NCBI GenBank assembly: GCA_001051155.2
Contig: JYIP02000007.1
Location: 1,242,342 to 1,306,341 of the forward strand
DNA: 64,000 bases
Source: Chrysoporthe austroafricana
Lineage: Eukaryota; Ascomycota; Sordariomycetes; Diaporthales; Cryphonectriaceae
Reading direction: 5' to 3'
The position numbers and the translations under genes are program-made. This document shows, piece by piece, positions 22,176 through 34,318 of this stretch (position 1 is its first letter; each line of letters opens with the position of its first letter). The notes below the pieces were generated by a model. It was not told the origin of the DNA. It saw nothing but the letters and a program-made list of their open reading frames with translations, and did no database searches.

Positions 22176-22960
22176 ATGTCTCGACCCAAGGTGCGCGACG
22201 CGTCCTTCAAGGACATACCCCAGATCTCCCACGCTCTGGCCCAGGCCTTCTGGGACGACAACCTGTTCGGAGATCTCATGCATCCGCACCGCGAGAAGTA
22301 TCCCGAGGACATGAAGCTCTACTGGCTGCGGAGGTCGCGGGTCAGCTACTGGGACTACCGCTGGAAATTCCTCGTGGCCGTCGACCAGGACGAGACCGGC
22401 AAGGAGATCGTGGTCGCCTGCGCGCAGTGGTCGCGCCTGGGAGAGGGGGCCAAAAAGATGGAGCCCTGGTGGTTCGATCCCCGTAAGTGACATGTCACGA
22501 GCGATCGCGGCGCCCGCCCACACGTGCTAAGAGTGTGGTTCTTCCAGGCAGGCTCCTCAAGCCGATGTTCGCGATCGCCATGAAGGTCCACAAGCGCATC
22601 TGGCCGGATCGCGCGGCGGACCCACCAACGGAGGACATTCTGGAGCGCGCCCACCCGTACTTCGAGCACATGTACACGGGCGACCGCGCCGAGTGCTGGT
22701 CCCTCAGCTGGCTCGGCGTGCACCCCGACTACCAGGGCAGAGGCTTCGGCCGCGAGCTCGTGCGGTGGGGGCTGGAGAGGGCCGAGGCGGAGGGCGCGTG
22801 GGCGTCTGTGATCGCGGCCAAGGGGAAGGACCCTTTCTACAGGAAGTGCGGGTTTGAGTTTATCGAGGGCCGCGGGGGCATGGGCGAGGGGAACCCGCTC
22901 GCAGACGTCGAGGGGGCCAACATGCACTGGAAGACGCCGGACGGCAAGCCGCGCTTGTAG
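22176..22960 (+). CDS. GNAT-family N-acetyltransferase
   Basis: An acetyl-CoA-dependent N-acetyltransferase of unknown substrate. Two exons: 22176-22482 and 22548-22960, with a 65-nt intron (GTAAGT...TCCAG, CTAAG branch); the product is 239 residues. The N terminus MSRPKVRDASFKDIPQIS is the usual fungal GNAT start. Motif A is clear: LSWLGVHPDYQGRGFGRELV, with the pyrophosphate-binding Q-x-x-G-x-G loop (QGRGFG), followed by WGLERAEAEG and a motif-B region DPFYRKCGFEFI. Helix-rich segments between (ECWSLSWL, MKVHKRIWP) match small-molecule acetyltransferases common in filamentous fungi. Splice phase reconstructs FDPRRLLKPMFA. An ATG upstream in the same frame is absent, so this start is firm. 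Confidence 0.9.
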
Positions 22961-24117
22961 ACCGTTGGGAAACCGTAGGTCAGAGGGTCTCCGTCCGGGC
23001 CAAAGTGCTTACGTCCTAGGGCTACCGGCGTTGTTGACTGACTATGTGTAATAGTTCGGTAGCTCTGCGCTGGGACGGCCTTGCGATCTGCGGAGCACTG
23101 CCTAGAAATTGGACTACTATGGTATGTAGAGTGACATTCCCGCAGTCCCAGTCCTTGCCCATGCGCGATCAACAGCGTTGGCATAGATCAGCGGGGAGGA
23201 CGTGCATGAGGACCCGCTCACTTCTCAGTTGTGGAACAACCACGCAAGTGAGTGCCTGAGACAGCGCTAAGTAGTTTTTGCGGCCTGGGCTCACCGTCCG
23301 CAGAGTACTCAGAACTATACAAAGTACGGACGTACAAAGTTGACGGGAGATCGTGGCCTTCAGGCCCCCACAGGAGGCCCACGAGAGATCACAGAGCCTG
23401 AGCGCCAGTCAGTCCATACTTAGTACTCGCTCTGGCCAGCAAGTCCTGGTTCTGGCCTGCCGTATCTGCAGTCTCTTTTCTCTCTACCACAGGCAGAAGA
23501 GATCGCTACCATACTTAGCACATGCATGCCTAGAGCTAACTGCATAACCGGACCGTCCGGCTGGGAGCCGGTGGGATCGGGGTTGAAGCCCTCCAGCCAG
23601 CCACGCTGGCCGTTCGCAGACATCCAGTTCGGTTATAGGTGCACTATCTCAGCTGGTAACCATGGTCGCCACGCTGATTCGCACGGAAGAGGGCCTGATC
23701 TGGTATCGAGCGCCGGTGAGGGAGCCGAGAGCGGGCCGCAGGATCCTCTGGCCCCGGACCAGTGAGAGAGTCTGTGCCCGCTGCCCCGGATCCAGCCCAC
23801 GCCCGATGCGAGCAGGATGCTGCACGGCGGTGGGCCTCTTTATCTTGGCAAGGCCCACCTGGGGTTCGGCTGGCGGCACCACAGTGCCACGGGAGTGGTC
23901 TGTCGTATTCCCTTGACATGTCCGGCGAGTGACGAGTTTGTTGGCACCCAGTGCCGCCCACCTACCGGCATCAGATCTGTTCGGCAGTGCAAGGTCAGCT
24001 GTCAATCGCAGGCTGCGTTCCCAAACATGTCCTTCGTGTGCACGACCGGACCAAACTTCTGTGTTGCCTGGCATCTCCTGTCTCATAACCTACATGGTAT
24101 GCTAGCCTGCTGGCCTG

Positions 24118-24150
24118 CTTGCCAGGCCAGGCCGGGCCAGGCCAGGCCAC
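24118..24150. repeat. GGCCA short tandem repeat
   Basis: Pentamer array like the one at 11531-11560, flanked by unrelated sequence. Confidence 0.7.
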
Positions 24151-24963
24151 TCTCCAGACTTGACGTGTCTCGTTGGGCAAATCAAGGCCTTGCCAGATTA
24201 GAGTGGGCTTCAGCTGATGAGTGCAGTATTCCTACGCCCCGCATACGAGCCGCAGGTACTATACATGTTGCCTGCATGCGTGTCTCATCTGTTGATCGGG
24301 CCATCTGACCTCTGCGAAGTGCGGTGCCGCCGATGCCCCTGCGCCCATGTGCCACGCGGTGCACATTGGTGACACCTCCTTTTCCACGGTTGAGATAGGG
24401 ACGGCTCGTCATGGTATGTAGTGGGCTCTCTCCACGTCTGAGAGATCGGCCGAGGGAGCCAAACTCGAAACCTTCGACCTCGCCTATGAGCATTTTCATG
24501 GACGTGAACTCAAATCAAGAATCAGACCCATGGCGCCGTGTGACGCTCTCCAACCCATCCCTGGGATAGAATGTGAGGGAAAAAGCAATCTGTGTGTTCG
24601 CCCGCATCCTACCCATGTAGAAGAAGTTGACGGGCCAATGTCCTATCGGTGTTCGATAGAAACCGGACGGGGTCTCCTCACTCTCGTGTCAAGTGGAGCA
24701 GGCGAAATGGGCCCCGTGGACCGCTGACTGGGAATGAGATCCATCATCGACGATGTGCTGCTGGAAATGATACATCCTTGCCCCTACCATGGGGTTTGTG
24801 ATGGCGACCCAAGGGCGCGATTAGGAGCTGTGCCTGTTCAAGACCGGGCCTGCGCAAGCACCAGTTGCTTTTACAGCGGCCCTGGTCTAGGGAGTCATTT
24901 CTCTTGGTAGGAGGACCTTTGAAGGCATGTCTGGGTAGTATTGTGAAACCGGCACGAATGCTA

Positions 24964-25034
24964 CTTTCTTTTTTATTTTTTCCTTCTTCCTTTTTTTTTA
25001 TTTTTTATTTTTTTCATTTTTATTTTATTTTCCC
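24964..25034. repeat. T-rich tract about 235 bp upstream of the rhodopsin-like gene
   Basis: About 70 nt of T with occasional A/C, in an otherwise GC-rich setting. Such T-tracts can act as nucleosome-depleted promoter elements in fungi; the function here is inferred. Confidence 0.8.
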
Positions 25035-25268
25035 TGCTTCTCCTTGGCCTGCACAGATGATAGTGTTTAATTATGTGTCAGGCCTCGCGAATACCTCTGA
25101 TCGCCAATCTCAGCCGCCACGGCACGTCAACAGTACCCCCCATGACACGACCCGCGGGCCCTATATAGAACGAAGATCGCAGTCTCTGGGGCCCTCGGGG
25201 CGCGACGTCTGCCCGTTCTCCGACGGTAGCCTCATTTCGAGAGCCCTCTGAGGGGGATAGTATCGAGT

Positions 25269-26697
25269 ATGGAGCCCCTACCCCCCACTGACGACCCGGC
25301 GAACTCACACCGACTCGTGGTCGTCGGGCCGGACAACCACGCTGGCTATGTCTGGATCGTCACCATCCTGGCCCTGATATATAGTAGCCTCGCCACGATC
25401 GTCAGGATCGGTGTCAAATGGCGCAGGTACGGCCTAGATGACCGCCTCGTCTTCTTTGCAATGGTCCGTCGCCCCCGGCCCCCCGCCCCGAGGTGAGCAA
25501 GCCTGAGACTTACGTGCAGACTCCAGCTCACGCAGCTCGGGCAAGCGACGGCAGTGTTCTACAGCCTTAAACGCGGGCTCGGCAGGTCCAACTCCACCAC
25601 GACGGCAGATGAGTGGTCGGCCTCAGGAAAGGTGAGTCGCTTGCGCGGGAGGCCCCGCTCGGTTCGACATGCTCAGCACAGCCCTGGATTGGCCCCGAGG
25701 CCTCGAGCAGCCGAGATGCTGACCGCGCGAGATAGGCCTTCCTCACGTCGGAGATCCTCACCATCATCATTGAGAGCCTGGCTAAGTGCTCGGTCGCGAC
25801 CCTAATACTCCGAATATTCACAGCCGACGCGGACCGTGGGAAACGCTGGGTCGCCTGCTGGGTCCTGCTGGGCGCGAGCGCTGTTTGGGGCGTCGGCTCC
25901 GTCCTGGGGCTGTCGATCGGCTGTGACGCCAGCGCGGTCCTGACAACCGAGAATACTTCTAAATGTCCAAACCAGGTGAGACAGCACAAAGGCCATGCCC
26001 CAGCTGCGAGGAAAACCAATCTGGTCTCTAATAGAATCGAGGCATGCAGATCTATCGCTGGGCGGTTGTAACCCTATTCGATGTCATCATAGATATCCTC
26101 ACGTGCGCCCTGCCAGCCATTCTCAGCTGGCCGCTGAACATGCCCCCAATGTTGAAGTTCCAGGTCGCCGCCGCCTTCGTCTTCCGCGCCCCGCTCGTCG
26201 GCCTCTCGGGGATGCACTTCCACTACGTCCAGACGTACCCGGGCGCCGCGTCGCCGCAGCTCGCCGCCGCCAGCAGCGCCACCCTACAGCAGGCCATCGT
26301 CTGCTGGACCATCATCTCGGCGACCGTGCCGAACCTGAAGAGCTTCATGAAGGCGTTCCACACGGGACTGGGCAACCTCGAGTTCGAGAACTCCACCCGG
26401 GGCAAGTCCAAGAGCTCGAGCTACGCCCTGCAGACGATCGGGGGCTCGCTCATGAAGGGGGTCAGGGGGGCTAGGCTGCACTCCAGCCAGACCCGCGACT
26501 GCGACGAGCCCGACTTCGCGGAGGGTAGCACGCCCCGGTTCCGCCCGGACATGTGCGGGCACGAGACGAGCGTCGTGCACTCGGACGACAGGAGCGGGAC
26601 GATAGAGGAGGAGGGGGCGAGCTTGCGGAGGAGCGGGAGCCGGGAGCTCATCATCAGGAAGCAGGTAGACTGGGAGGTATTCCATGAGTCTCGATGA
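25269..26697 (+). CDS. Fungal rhodopsin-like integral membrane protein (PTH11-related)
   Basis: A predicted seven-helix plasma-membrane protein of the fungal 'rhodopsin domain' family, related to Pth11-type receptors but apparently lacking the CFEM domain. Model of four exons: 25269-25463, 25536-25631, 25736-25975 and 26050-26697, with introns of 72, 104 and 74 nt; all junctions are phase 0 and the product is 392 residues. Supporting motifs: VWIVTILALIYSSLATIVRI, DDRLVFFAM, SEILTIIIESLAKCSVATL, RWVACWVLLGAS, CPNQIYRWAVVTLFDVIIDI, SWPLNMPPMLKFQVA. The C-terminal 120 residues are a soluble acidic/serine tail. The first donor is unusual (GTCCGT); the alternative GTGAGC donor would leave an intron of only 27 nt, so it was rejected. 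Ligand and role are unknown. Confidence 0.8.
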
Positions 26698-26984
26698 GGC
26701 CAATACAGTATCCTTTTCGCTTCTGCATCGCGGCGCGCCCGACGGGTGGGGTCTGTTGGACGGGCCCCTTGTGCTACAATTTGAGTAAGCAGGGATGGAT
26801 TCCGTGCAGAATTGGCCCTGTGAAGCGAGGATCCCAGGCAATTGATCCTAAACACTAGGCGAGACGATTCTGATGTGCCTGGATGAATGCCGCGCCCGTC
26901 CTCATCGAGTCCGGGCTTGATCTGTCTCATCAACCGGCCGTCTCAGTCTTGGGAGAGGTAGACTAGCCCCAAGACTAATGAGCC

Positions 26985-27017
26985 TTTTTTTTTTTTTTTT
27001 TTGGGTTGGGGGGGGGG
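26985..27017. repeat. T18-G homopolymer junction
   Basis: Eighteen T, then GGGTT, then a run of ten G. The arrangement mirrors 459-481. Confidence 0.85.
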
Positions 27018-27716
27018 TTACAGGTCTGTTGTTCCTATATAGACCAAAGACGAGACGAGGCGGTCGAACGCTTAGCGGCCACGCTGGGCGGCCGTATATC
27101 TGCAAATCGGGTGAAATCAAACAATGAAGGCCCTAGTCTCGCAACATCGTCATACCGACCATGTTTTGCAGAGGCAATCGTGGCAGAACAATGGCAGCGC
27201 CGGAAAAGACACAACCAGCAGTCTGTTCTTCCTCCTACTCTTCTTGTTTGACGCCGACAGGAGGCTGTAGCAGGCGGAGCCATCGAGTGAATAGCACACT
27301 GGACAGGGTCTCAGATGGTCGACAACCCGAAAGCATTTGACAGAATGGGCCTTCACTGCTGGAAAGCGTCGGATCCATCTAGACGGACCTCCACGTTGCC
27401 TTTTCTACTCCCCGGCTCGGCCAGGCTTCCTTCCTGTCGAGGGCTCAACCCGATGCAGATTTTGCCTTCATGGCGAACATGCAACCTTGAGCTGCGAAGA
27501 AGTTCCTTCGACAAAGAGCAGGGTGAGACGCAGGAACTCAGCGTCTGAATAACCCCTCCCCAAAACCAACAAAGGGCCCCCTTTGAGGAATACAAAATCC
27601 CTAATCCAAGTTCCCCGGTACTTGGGTAACAGCTCCTGTTCCTCATCCTCTCATGCGATGAGGCCCGTCATCGCACACGTCTAGTTGCGGCCAAGAGTCT
27701 CCGTCCACTGGGTCCC

Positions 27717-28160
27717 TCATCTCGGCTTGGCATAAGCATCATCCTGTCGACGTGCACGGGGGATATAGTCGGTAAAGGCGGAGAAAAGCGGCAGCCTCCC
27801 TCGACCGACGACCCAGACGTCCAGATACTGGAGGGCAGCTCCTCCTGCATGGCATAAGGACTCGCGGACGTCGTCTGCGAGGTGGTATTGCTGATCTAAG
27901 CAGGGAGGGTACCTGTCAAGCACATTGCGGCAGTGGGCAGCTCTGCCGGGCCGGGGCCGGGACCGGCGCGTCGTGGTTGGTACCAATGTGGAAAGAGGGG
28001 TTCCAGGTGGACCCTTTTTGAGCAAGTTGAGCATGTTTCTGCAGCACCATTTTAGCGGCCGCCGGGGATTAGCACCGGTACACGCAGATCTCGAGGTCGC
28101 TATCACGGCCATGCGGGCACACGTGCTCTCTCTTTTCACGGCGGAGGCAGAGATCGGCAC
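27717..28160 (-). pseudogene. Unassigned frame with weak malate-synthase-like C-terminal segment
   Basis: A 147-codon frame. I do not recognise the protein as a whole. Residues 93-127 (nt 27884-27780) contain LQYLDVWVVGRGRLPLF, which lines up by eye with the conserved malate-synthase segment of the same window, [17 protein letters not shown], and the preceding HLADDVRESL with [11 protein letters not shown], allowing a 4-residue insert. The catalytic-region continuation (MEDAATAE) is absent and the frame stops 28 residues later. It may be a decayed fragment or chance similarity. No other malate-synthase exons were found nearby. Confidence 0.18.
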
Positions 28161-28501
28161 GGAGGGTGTAACATTAGATAGAGGGGCGCAAGGACTGTCT
28201 CGAGATACCGCGTATTCGTAGAGCGCTGCCCGAGGCCATTCACCGGCGCGTTTGGCACCATCCCACAGATGGTCGAGACTGCGGCGGTGCCTGGTAGTGT
28301 GGTATTAGGATCTGTCTAACGCTGGAAGGTCTAGCTGGGTGATGACAGCCTCGCCCAGAATGCCGCCCCTCGATCAACCAGCCTCCGTCTTGTCGTGGTC
28401 CTCGTGATCTCATCCGACGGTTGTCGTCGTACATAGCGTTGTCATTCATCTCGCGACGTATGCTCTCCGTCGTCCCGCGACGGCCTCCGCTCAGCCGCCG
28501 C

Positions 28502-29122
28502 TCAGTGTTCGGCTGTTACGGCGTACCGACCGATAACAAGACTTCCGAGGAACGTGCCACCGAGGATCGACAGGAAGTAGCCAATGTTCACCGTCATGAC
28601 AGCCAACATGCTGCGGACCATGTCAGCAACAGTCGTCGAGTAATTTACGCTGAGAAGAGGGCAAACTCACAGTAGATATCCCACGCCCGCGATGACGGTA
28701 TCGATCGCTGCCCTGACGGGATCCACACTCGCCCTCCAGGGCCGTGTGACCACGCCGCTCTTCCTGACGACCATGACCTGCTCCTCGACGCCATTGGCGC
28801 TCAGGACCATGTTCTGCTTCAGGCTGTCCCGCGACAGGTTCTCGTGCATGGGCAGCTGGCCCTTGACGGCAACGTACCGCCGGTTCATCTCCTGGTCCAG
28901 CCACCGCGACTCCGCCATGGCCCTGAGCGCGAACAGGCCGCGGAAGATGGCCGCGAGGGCGATGAGGAAGAAGCAGGTGCCGACGTACTGGCCCATAGTG
29001 GAGGGGGTCCAGGCCTCGGCGTAGAGGGTCGTCGCCATGTCGTTCTGGAAGGCGACCATCATGGTGGTCATGGTCGTGGTGTTGCTCGTGGAGCTGCTGT
29101 CCATGCTCGATGACATATCCAT
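28502..29122 (-). CDS. Ctr-family copper transporter
   Basis: A Ctr-type Cu(I) transporter, which acts as a trimer with three helices per subunit. Two exons on the minus strand: 29122-28671 and 28610-28502, with a 60-nt intron (GTGAGT...CGCAG); the product is 186 residues. The N terminus is methionine- and serine-rich (MDMSSSMDSSS then MTTMM), the putative copper-collecting segment. Helix 1 is about residues 47-67 (VGTCFFLIALAAIFRGLFAL). The intron falls just before the diagnostic MxxxM of helix 2 (MLAVM, residues 152-156) and the GxxxG of helix 3 (GTFLG, residues 169-173) follows. There is no obvious C-terminal Cys cluster; the tail ends AVTAEH. Plasma-membrane versus vacuolar location cannot be decided. 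Splicing is needed to obtain helices 2 and 3. Confidence 0.92.
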
Positions 29123-32100
29123 CGTGAGTTCGTCGCCCGTGCCGGGAGGATACTACAACTGTGTAAGCGGCTGCTGAGCGGAAGACGAGTCTGGGTTGGG
29201 TCTACGAGGCGGCCGGAGGCTTACAGGCAATTGTGTAGGTGGGTGAGTGAGTGAGTAGGTTGTTGCTGCTGTTCAGAGGTGACTGGCTCGGCTGGTATGG
29301 ATGGCTGGGCTGGTCTGGCCCAAGACGTCAAACTCAACCAAGGTCGACGGCGGCTATATATCCGAGGAGAGGTAACAGCTGGTGGTGTACCCAACACACC
29401 TTGGTCTCGATCCGAGCAGGTATGAGATAGCAAAGGGCTGCGCAAGTTTGGGGTTCGTTACGGGCAGGACGTCGTTTGGGTGATTTGGTTGTGGGGAGAG
29501 GTAAAACATGCTCGAGATCGTGTCCCGCCAGGACGAGGGCGTCGAGGTCTTTTGCCTGCTCTGGCCGAGTTAAAAACGGGGGAAAACTTGCTCATCAGCA
29601 TGGTCCAAACCAATCCACACGCCATTATTGTGAGGAACTGGGGGAGTCTCAACTGTCGCCCTTCTGTTAGTGCTGGGCCGCAGACCACGCCAGGATCCTT
29701 AACTGCGCACGACGATGAACTTGCTCAGGCTAGACAGGGATAAGCCCCATCTGGGAATGCCCGTGCGCCCCTTTCTGGCCTAGCGCCGCCTCTCGCTGTG
29801 TACAAGATACAAGGGGCGTGCCTTGATACTAACAACAGCTTTCGAGCCACCGACGACGTCCCTCGTCCCGCCCCAAGACGGCGGCATTTAAGCTTTCCAA
29901 CCTCAACGAGCTCTCGATGCATTCGAAACTCGGTTTCATCTGATATCTCGCCCCGGATCTCGATCTCGAGCCCTCGCAACACATCCCCGCCCACAGTCGC
30001 CGCGGACTGGATGCGGGACCCATCGAACGATGTTACGAAACGTAGTAGGTGGTCGAGAGCACCGCGATCCAGGGCGGCTGTTCCACGAGCCTCGATCATC
30101 GACAGGCCTTGGCTGAGGACGGGTCTCTCTCGGACCTGCTGGGTGACTGAGCTGAGTCTTTTCAATATCTGCATGAGTTATAGAGGCTCCTCGTATCGCA
30201 ACAAGCCTTGGCCACGATCAGACGGTGCCAAGGTCGAAGGCCGCAGTGCTCGACCAGATCCAGAAGTGTTGATTTACGCCCCAAGAATCACAGACAGCCT
30301 CGTTGTATACGGAACAATGGAAGCCGTCGTTGGACCATGTCCCGCCAAGTCGGACTTGTCATGCACCGTTCACGATGGCAACAGTTGACGGCGGGAGATT
30401 ATCATTACTAGATCCTCACAGACGATGCGCCAAGTGCCTCGCCTGCTGGCTACAACTGCATGCAGCATGATCACAGCTGGGTACTTGCAAGCTCTTAAGC
30501 ATGTGATACTTCGGCTGTTCCTGATCATTTCCTACCTTGCCCATACTAGCGAGAGCCTGGTGCCATCTCGGATACCGGCACTCCGCACGATGATTCCCAC
30601 CTAGAGACTGAGCTATTATGGTCTTGTCGACCTCACTCTTGTCTCGGGTCTCGTATGAACTCTTGGCATGAACTCGAAGGCACATCTCGAAGTGTGAGAG
30701 GGCGTTCTTGGGACCCCCAGCGCCAGTGCGAGGGCCTTTTCTTCCTTCCTCACGTTACGTGGCCACGAATTCACATGTCGGGCGGTGTTTGCGGTGGTCC
30801 ACTCATGTGCTGGCCTCTGCAACTAGAGTAATCTTGATACGTGATCTTGCCCGTGACAGTAGCTGCGTGTTTGCCCAGAATCAGGGAGACATCGGGAGCG
30901 GCATTATCCGATCGCAAGCGCCATGCTACGACGCTATGCAGTGCTCTTAGTATTGCATATGCGCCCTCCGGTTGATCCTTCATTTCCTCAAGTAGGAGAG
31001 ATGTCAGCGTGGGGGGTAGGGTGGCAGTGGTCAGCGCCATGACGGCCGCCTTGGATTCCTTTGCGGTGGCATAATGCAACCTCTTCATCGCCTGCCAGGT
31101 ACGCGATATGCCTATTGGGCCATGCGATGAGCAAGTTTTCACGAGCCAGGCTCGGTCATGTGTTACCATACGGGGACAAGACAGCCTTTAGATCGTCATA
31201 TCAAATCATGCACAGTGTATGCAGCAGATAGCGGTCGTGGATGCTTACAGGCTGGAGCCGTTGAGCAAGTTACTGAGCTGCCTCTCCAGCAAAAGTTGAT
31301 CTCCACTGTCAACCCGCCGAAACAGCCGTCGATACTTGAGCATGGCAAATGTCGTCCTCAAACGATGTGCTCTCCCCTAGCCTGGCTACTGTACCAGCTG
31401 ACGACTACCGAAGGCCTGCTTTCGCTTCTTGCGTAAAACTAGTAATAGGCTGAGAAGCACCCAGACGGACTCTCCTCCGCATATATCAGTCCAGTCGGAG
31501 TGCAAGAGTTCATTACGGCTGATCCAGGCACACGAGCTGTCACCGGTGCGGCAGGACATTCACTCACCCCTTGGGAAAGGACAAGCAGCGCATCTCGCAA
31601 CTGTCAGCTACAGATCACCCACGTACGACCGACGTACCGGACCAGCCTTCAACACGCATCGACTACTACGTCTTATATGTTTCTGGTGGCTCCTCTTCTG
31701 CTACATTTGACTTTTCTACTGAGCGACGCTTGGTCATGGCTTCAGAGCCATTTTACCAATACTTACTCTTCTAAAGAGTCTACTGGTTGATAACGTCCCA
31801 GCCAGAAGCTTCTGCTATTATGAGGTCTCGAATGCTTTCTCCGATAGGCCAGAAATCAGAATCCTCTTTCCTTGAATTCCTAGTTATATATTGCCCTCAA
31901 GCGCCACGCGTCCTATGCCGTTCAAGCTCTATGGCATAGATTGGAAACATCCCCGTCATTGCCTCATTGTTGATCATAGACCTGGAGAGCCCATACTGGG
32001 AGCCTGACAGGCGAGGTAGTAGTATAATATTACTGGCCATCCCACGACCGAGTTGAGCACGTTGGCCATTATCTTAGACTTCTCTTATAGCATGGCCCAT

Positions 32101-33479
32101 AGCTATGAGGGCCGCAAGAGGGCCGCTGGCACGCAGCCTCGGGCTTGTTTCCTATCTAGAGGAGAACGCCGAGACCTGCTGGGTATCCCAGGCTAATTCA
32201 CCCACAGCAGTTAATGTGAAGCCACAAAGCTACATGGATGGATGGCATAGCTAGGCCGGCCGTCTTTGACGAAGTGTCGTGGCCCGCTAGGCAAGGTGTT
32301 AGGATTTTGGTCCACGTCGGCTCAGAGTGACGGGACCTGAGTAAGAGAAGTTGCATCTTGGTGCAGTATGATATTCAGTCTGGCCCAAGGGATTTTCCCG
32401 ACAAGACACGTCTGTGGATTCTCTATCACGGTGTCGAATAATTGTGCTAGTATCATCAAAGCTTCTCAAGTGATTTGACATAGGCATTTTTCAAAACCCC
32501 ACGACGGCTCAAGTCTGTGACATAGTTAGACACCGTGGGATATTAGTGAACTGTATCGTTCTTGACAAAGCCGAGCTTTGCCGAAACCTTCTGGTCTGGC
32601 GATGCAGAGCCGGGACAATTATTGTTTCTGGTGGACAGCAAGACGGTGAGGGTTTATTGAAGTCCCAGCATACATTCTATCGAGTTACGTTCGTCGGACG
32701 AAGAACACATGAGTATCGCGCTTACAAAGTCCGGTTCGGTTTCGATACTGCTCGGATGGCTTCTTCGTACACGTGGACATGCTTGCCGTCAGAGATAGAG
32801 AATGCACCAAGTCGATAGAGACCCTCGCTTCTCCAAAGTTCGGCGGGTCATCGAGGTCGAACATGGCATCTAACTGCCGTGCCAATCCTTCTCCATCGCT
32901 GAGCCGGCCCGGCTCCTCCGTTACATTGCCAAGGTGCCTGGCGCCGCCTATTGCGCGCCAGCCACGGGAGCATGTATCCAAGAAGAATAAGGACTGAGGA
33001 GTTCACGAGCAAACGATCAACTTGTGAAATTGGGGTAAGTTGACGCAATATGCTCAATACCTGACACCCACACTCATAGAAGATCGACCAGGCTGGCCGT
33101 GAGCCTCCCCAGCAGTCTTCTCATTTGCTGTCCTAGATGCTCAGCATCTTGCTCTGGTGGTCTTGTGTGGAAAACAGCTGGACCAGTCAGAAGGACGGCT
33201 TCATGTCGGCTTGTTCTTGACCGCTATGCTGGCTTTTCCCGCCAGATGGCTATGAAATCTAGTAGCTTGCCTCGACTTCCCCCCTACTGAAGGCCGGCAA
33301 AGCCACCGCACAACATCCTCCAGGACTGGAGACCACTCTGGCGCCCTGGCTGTGGCCCTACGAACACAAACTCACTTGACTTATGTGGTCACGACCAAGA
33401 ACTTCACTTACCCCTAGTGGTACAACCACCACGGAGGGCGCATCATGAATATCACACAATGCTCTTGATTTACCTTGCG
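29123..33479. other. Gene-poor region upstream of the copper transporter, part 1
   Basis: Mixed composition, with AT-richer stretches around 31650-32550. Short frames with slightly protein-like composition occur on the minus strand at 29725-30174, 30771-31169 and 32685-32981 but none has a recognisable motif, partner exon or consistent splice sites. Relics of decayed genes are possible. The first kilobase should contain the copper-transporter promoter. Confidence 0.4.
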
Positions 33480-34280
33480 CTAACAGACGAGATAGGAAGA
33501 TAGACGCAGCGAGGCCTTCAGACTGATCATCCGCCGACCAAAGGGACCATCAATATCTCCGTGGCGCGACGTCTTGGGCTCTCGCTGCTCAGGCTCGCCC
33601 ACGCTGCGCTCCAGCTCACTGAAGCTGTCGGGCGTCCGGCAGCGGCGCTCATCTCGCGCAACACCTGACCTGCTCCCATCGCACCTGTGCGTACATGCGG
33701 CCGTGACAGCGCGGACAGCGTACAACACATGCACGCACGCACTGGCCACTCGGCAAACGGGCCAATCTGAAATACTGGTTCCACGGCATGTTCGCGCGCA
33801 CACAAGCACCGTGCTGTGCGGCCCTGCCAGCCGTACGACCCGGCCCCTGTACGTCGTCGTGGTCAAAGGGCTGCCGGCGGTTGCTCGCGATCCTGCAAGC
33901 CGGTAAGGGACGGGCTTGCACCCACAGAGATCCGGGGAGCGTGAGGGGAGAAGAGGAGCGGAGGTGGCAGTATGGACCAGAAGGCGGTCCAATGCTCCTC
34001 TGGGGCTCCTGGGGCGGCAAAGGGCAGGTCAACCGGACCTGGACTCGCACAGCAGACGGGCACATACCGAACGGTGCTCCTGTGTCTCGACAGAGGCTGG
34101 CCCTGCCGGGACAGCATGCCTGTAACGCTGGCCACGGATCCCTTGACTCGACCTCATCCGCACCGCCTCGGAAGGAAGTGCGTCCCCGCGATGGTGGCAG
34201 GCCCGGCTGCGCGCTGCCGTGGATCAAGGACCGGCAAACTTATCTGGTATCGGCTACCCACTTGGGACGCCCATACCGCC

Positions 34281-34318
34281 CCGTTCCCTGTTCCCCGTTC
34301 CCTGTTCCCCGTTCCCCT
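34281..34318. repeat. 14-bp tandem repeat, 2.7 copies
   Basis: Perfect unit CCGTTCCCTGTTCC repeated, ending in a partial copy. Confidence 0.9.

Larger units (their letters stand above)
22961..25268. other. Intergenic region with pyrimidine tract
   Basis: 2.3 kb with no supported gene; open frames such as 23649-24086 (minus) and 23817-24308 (plus) overlap each other. It contains GGCCA repeats at 24118-24150, a T-rich tract at 24964-25034, and a copy of the short block shared with bases 3-30 at 23323-23347. Confidence 0.5.
26698..28501. other. Intergenic region downstream of the rhodopsin-like gene
   Basis: 1.8 kb. Contains the T/G homopolymer junction at 26985-27017 and a 147-codon minus-strand frame at 27717-28160 discussed separately. 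No other supported gene. Confidence 0.45.
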
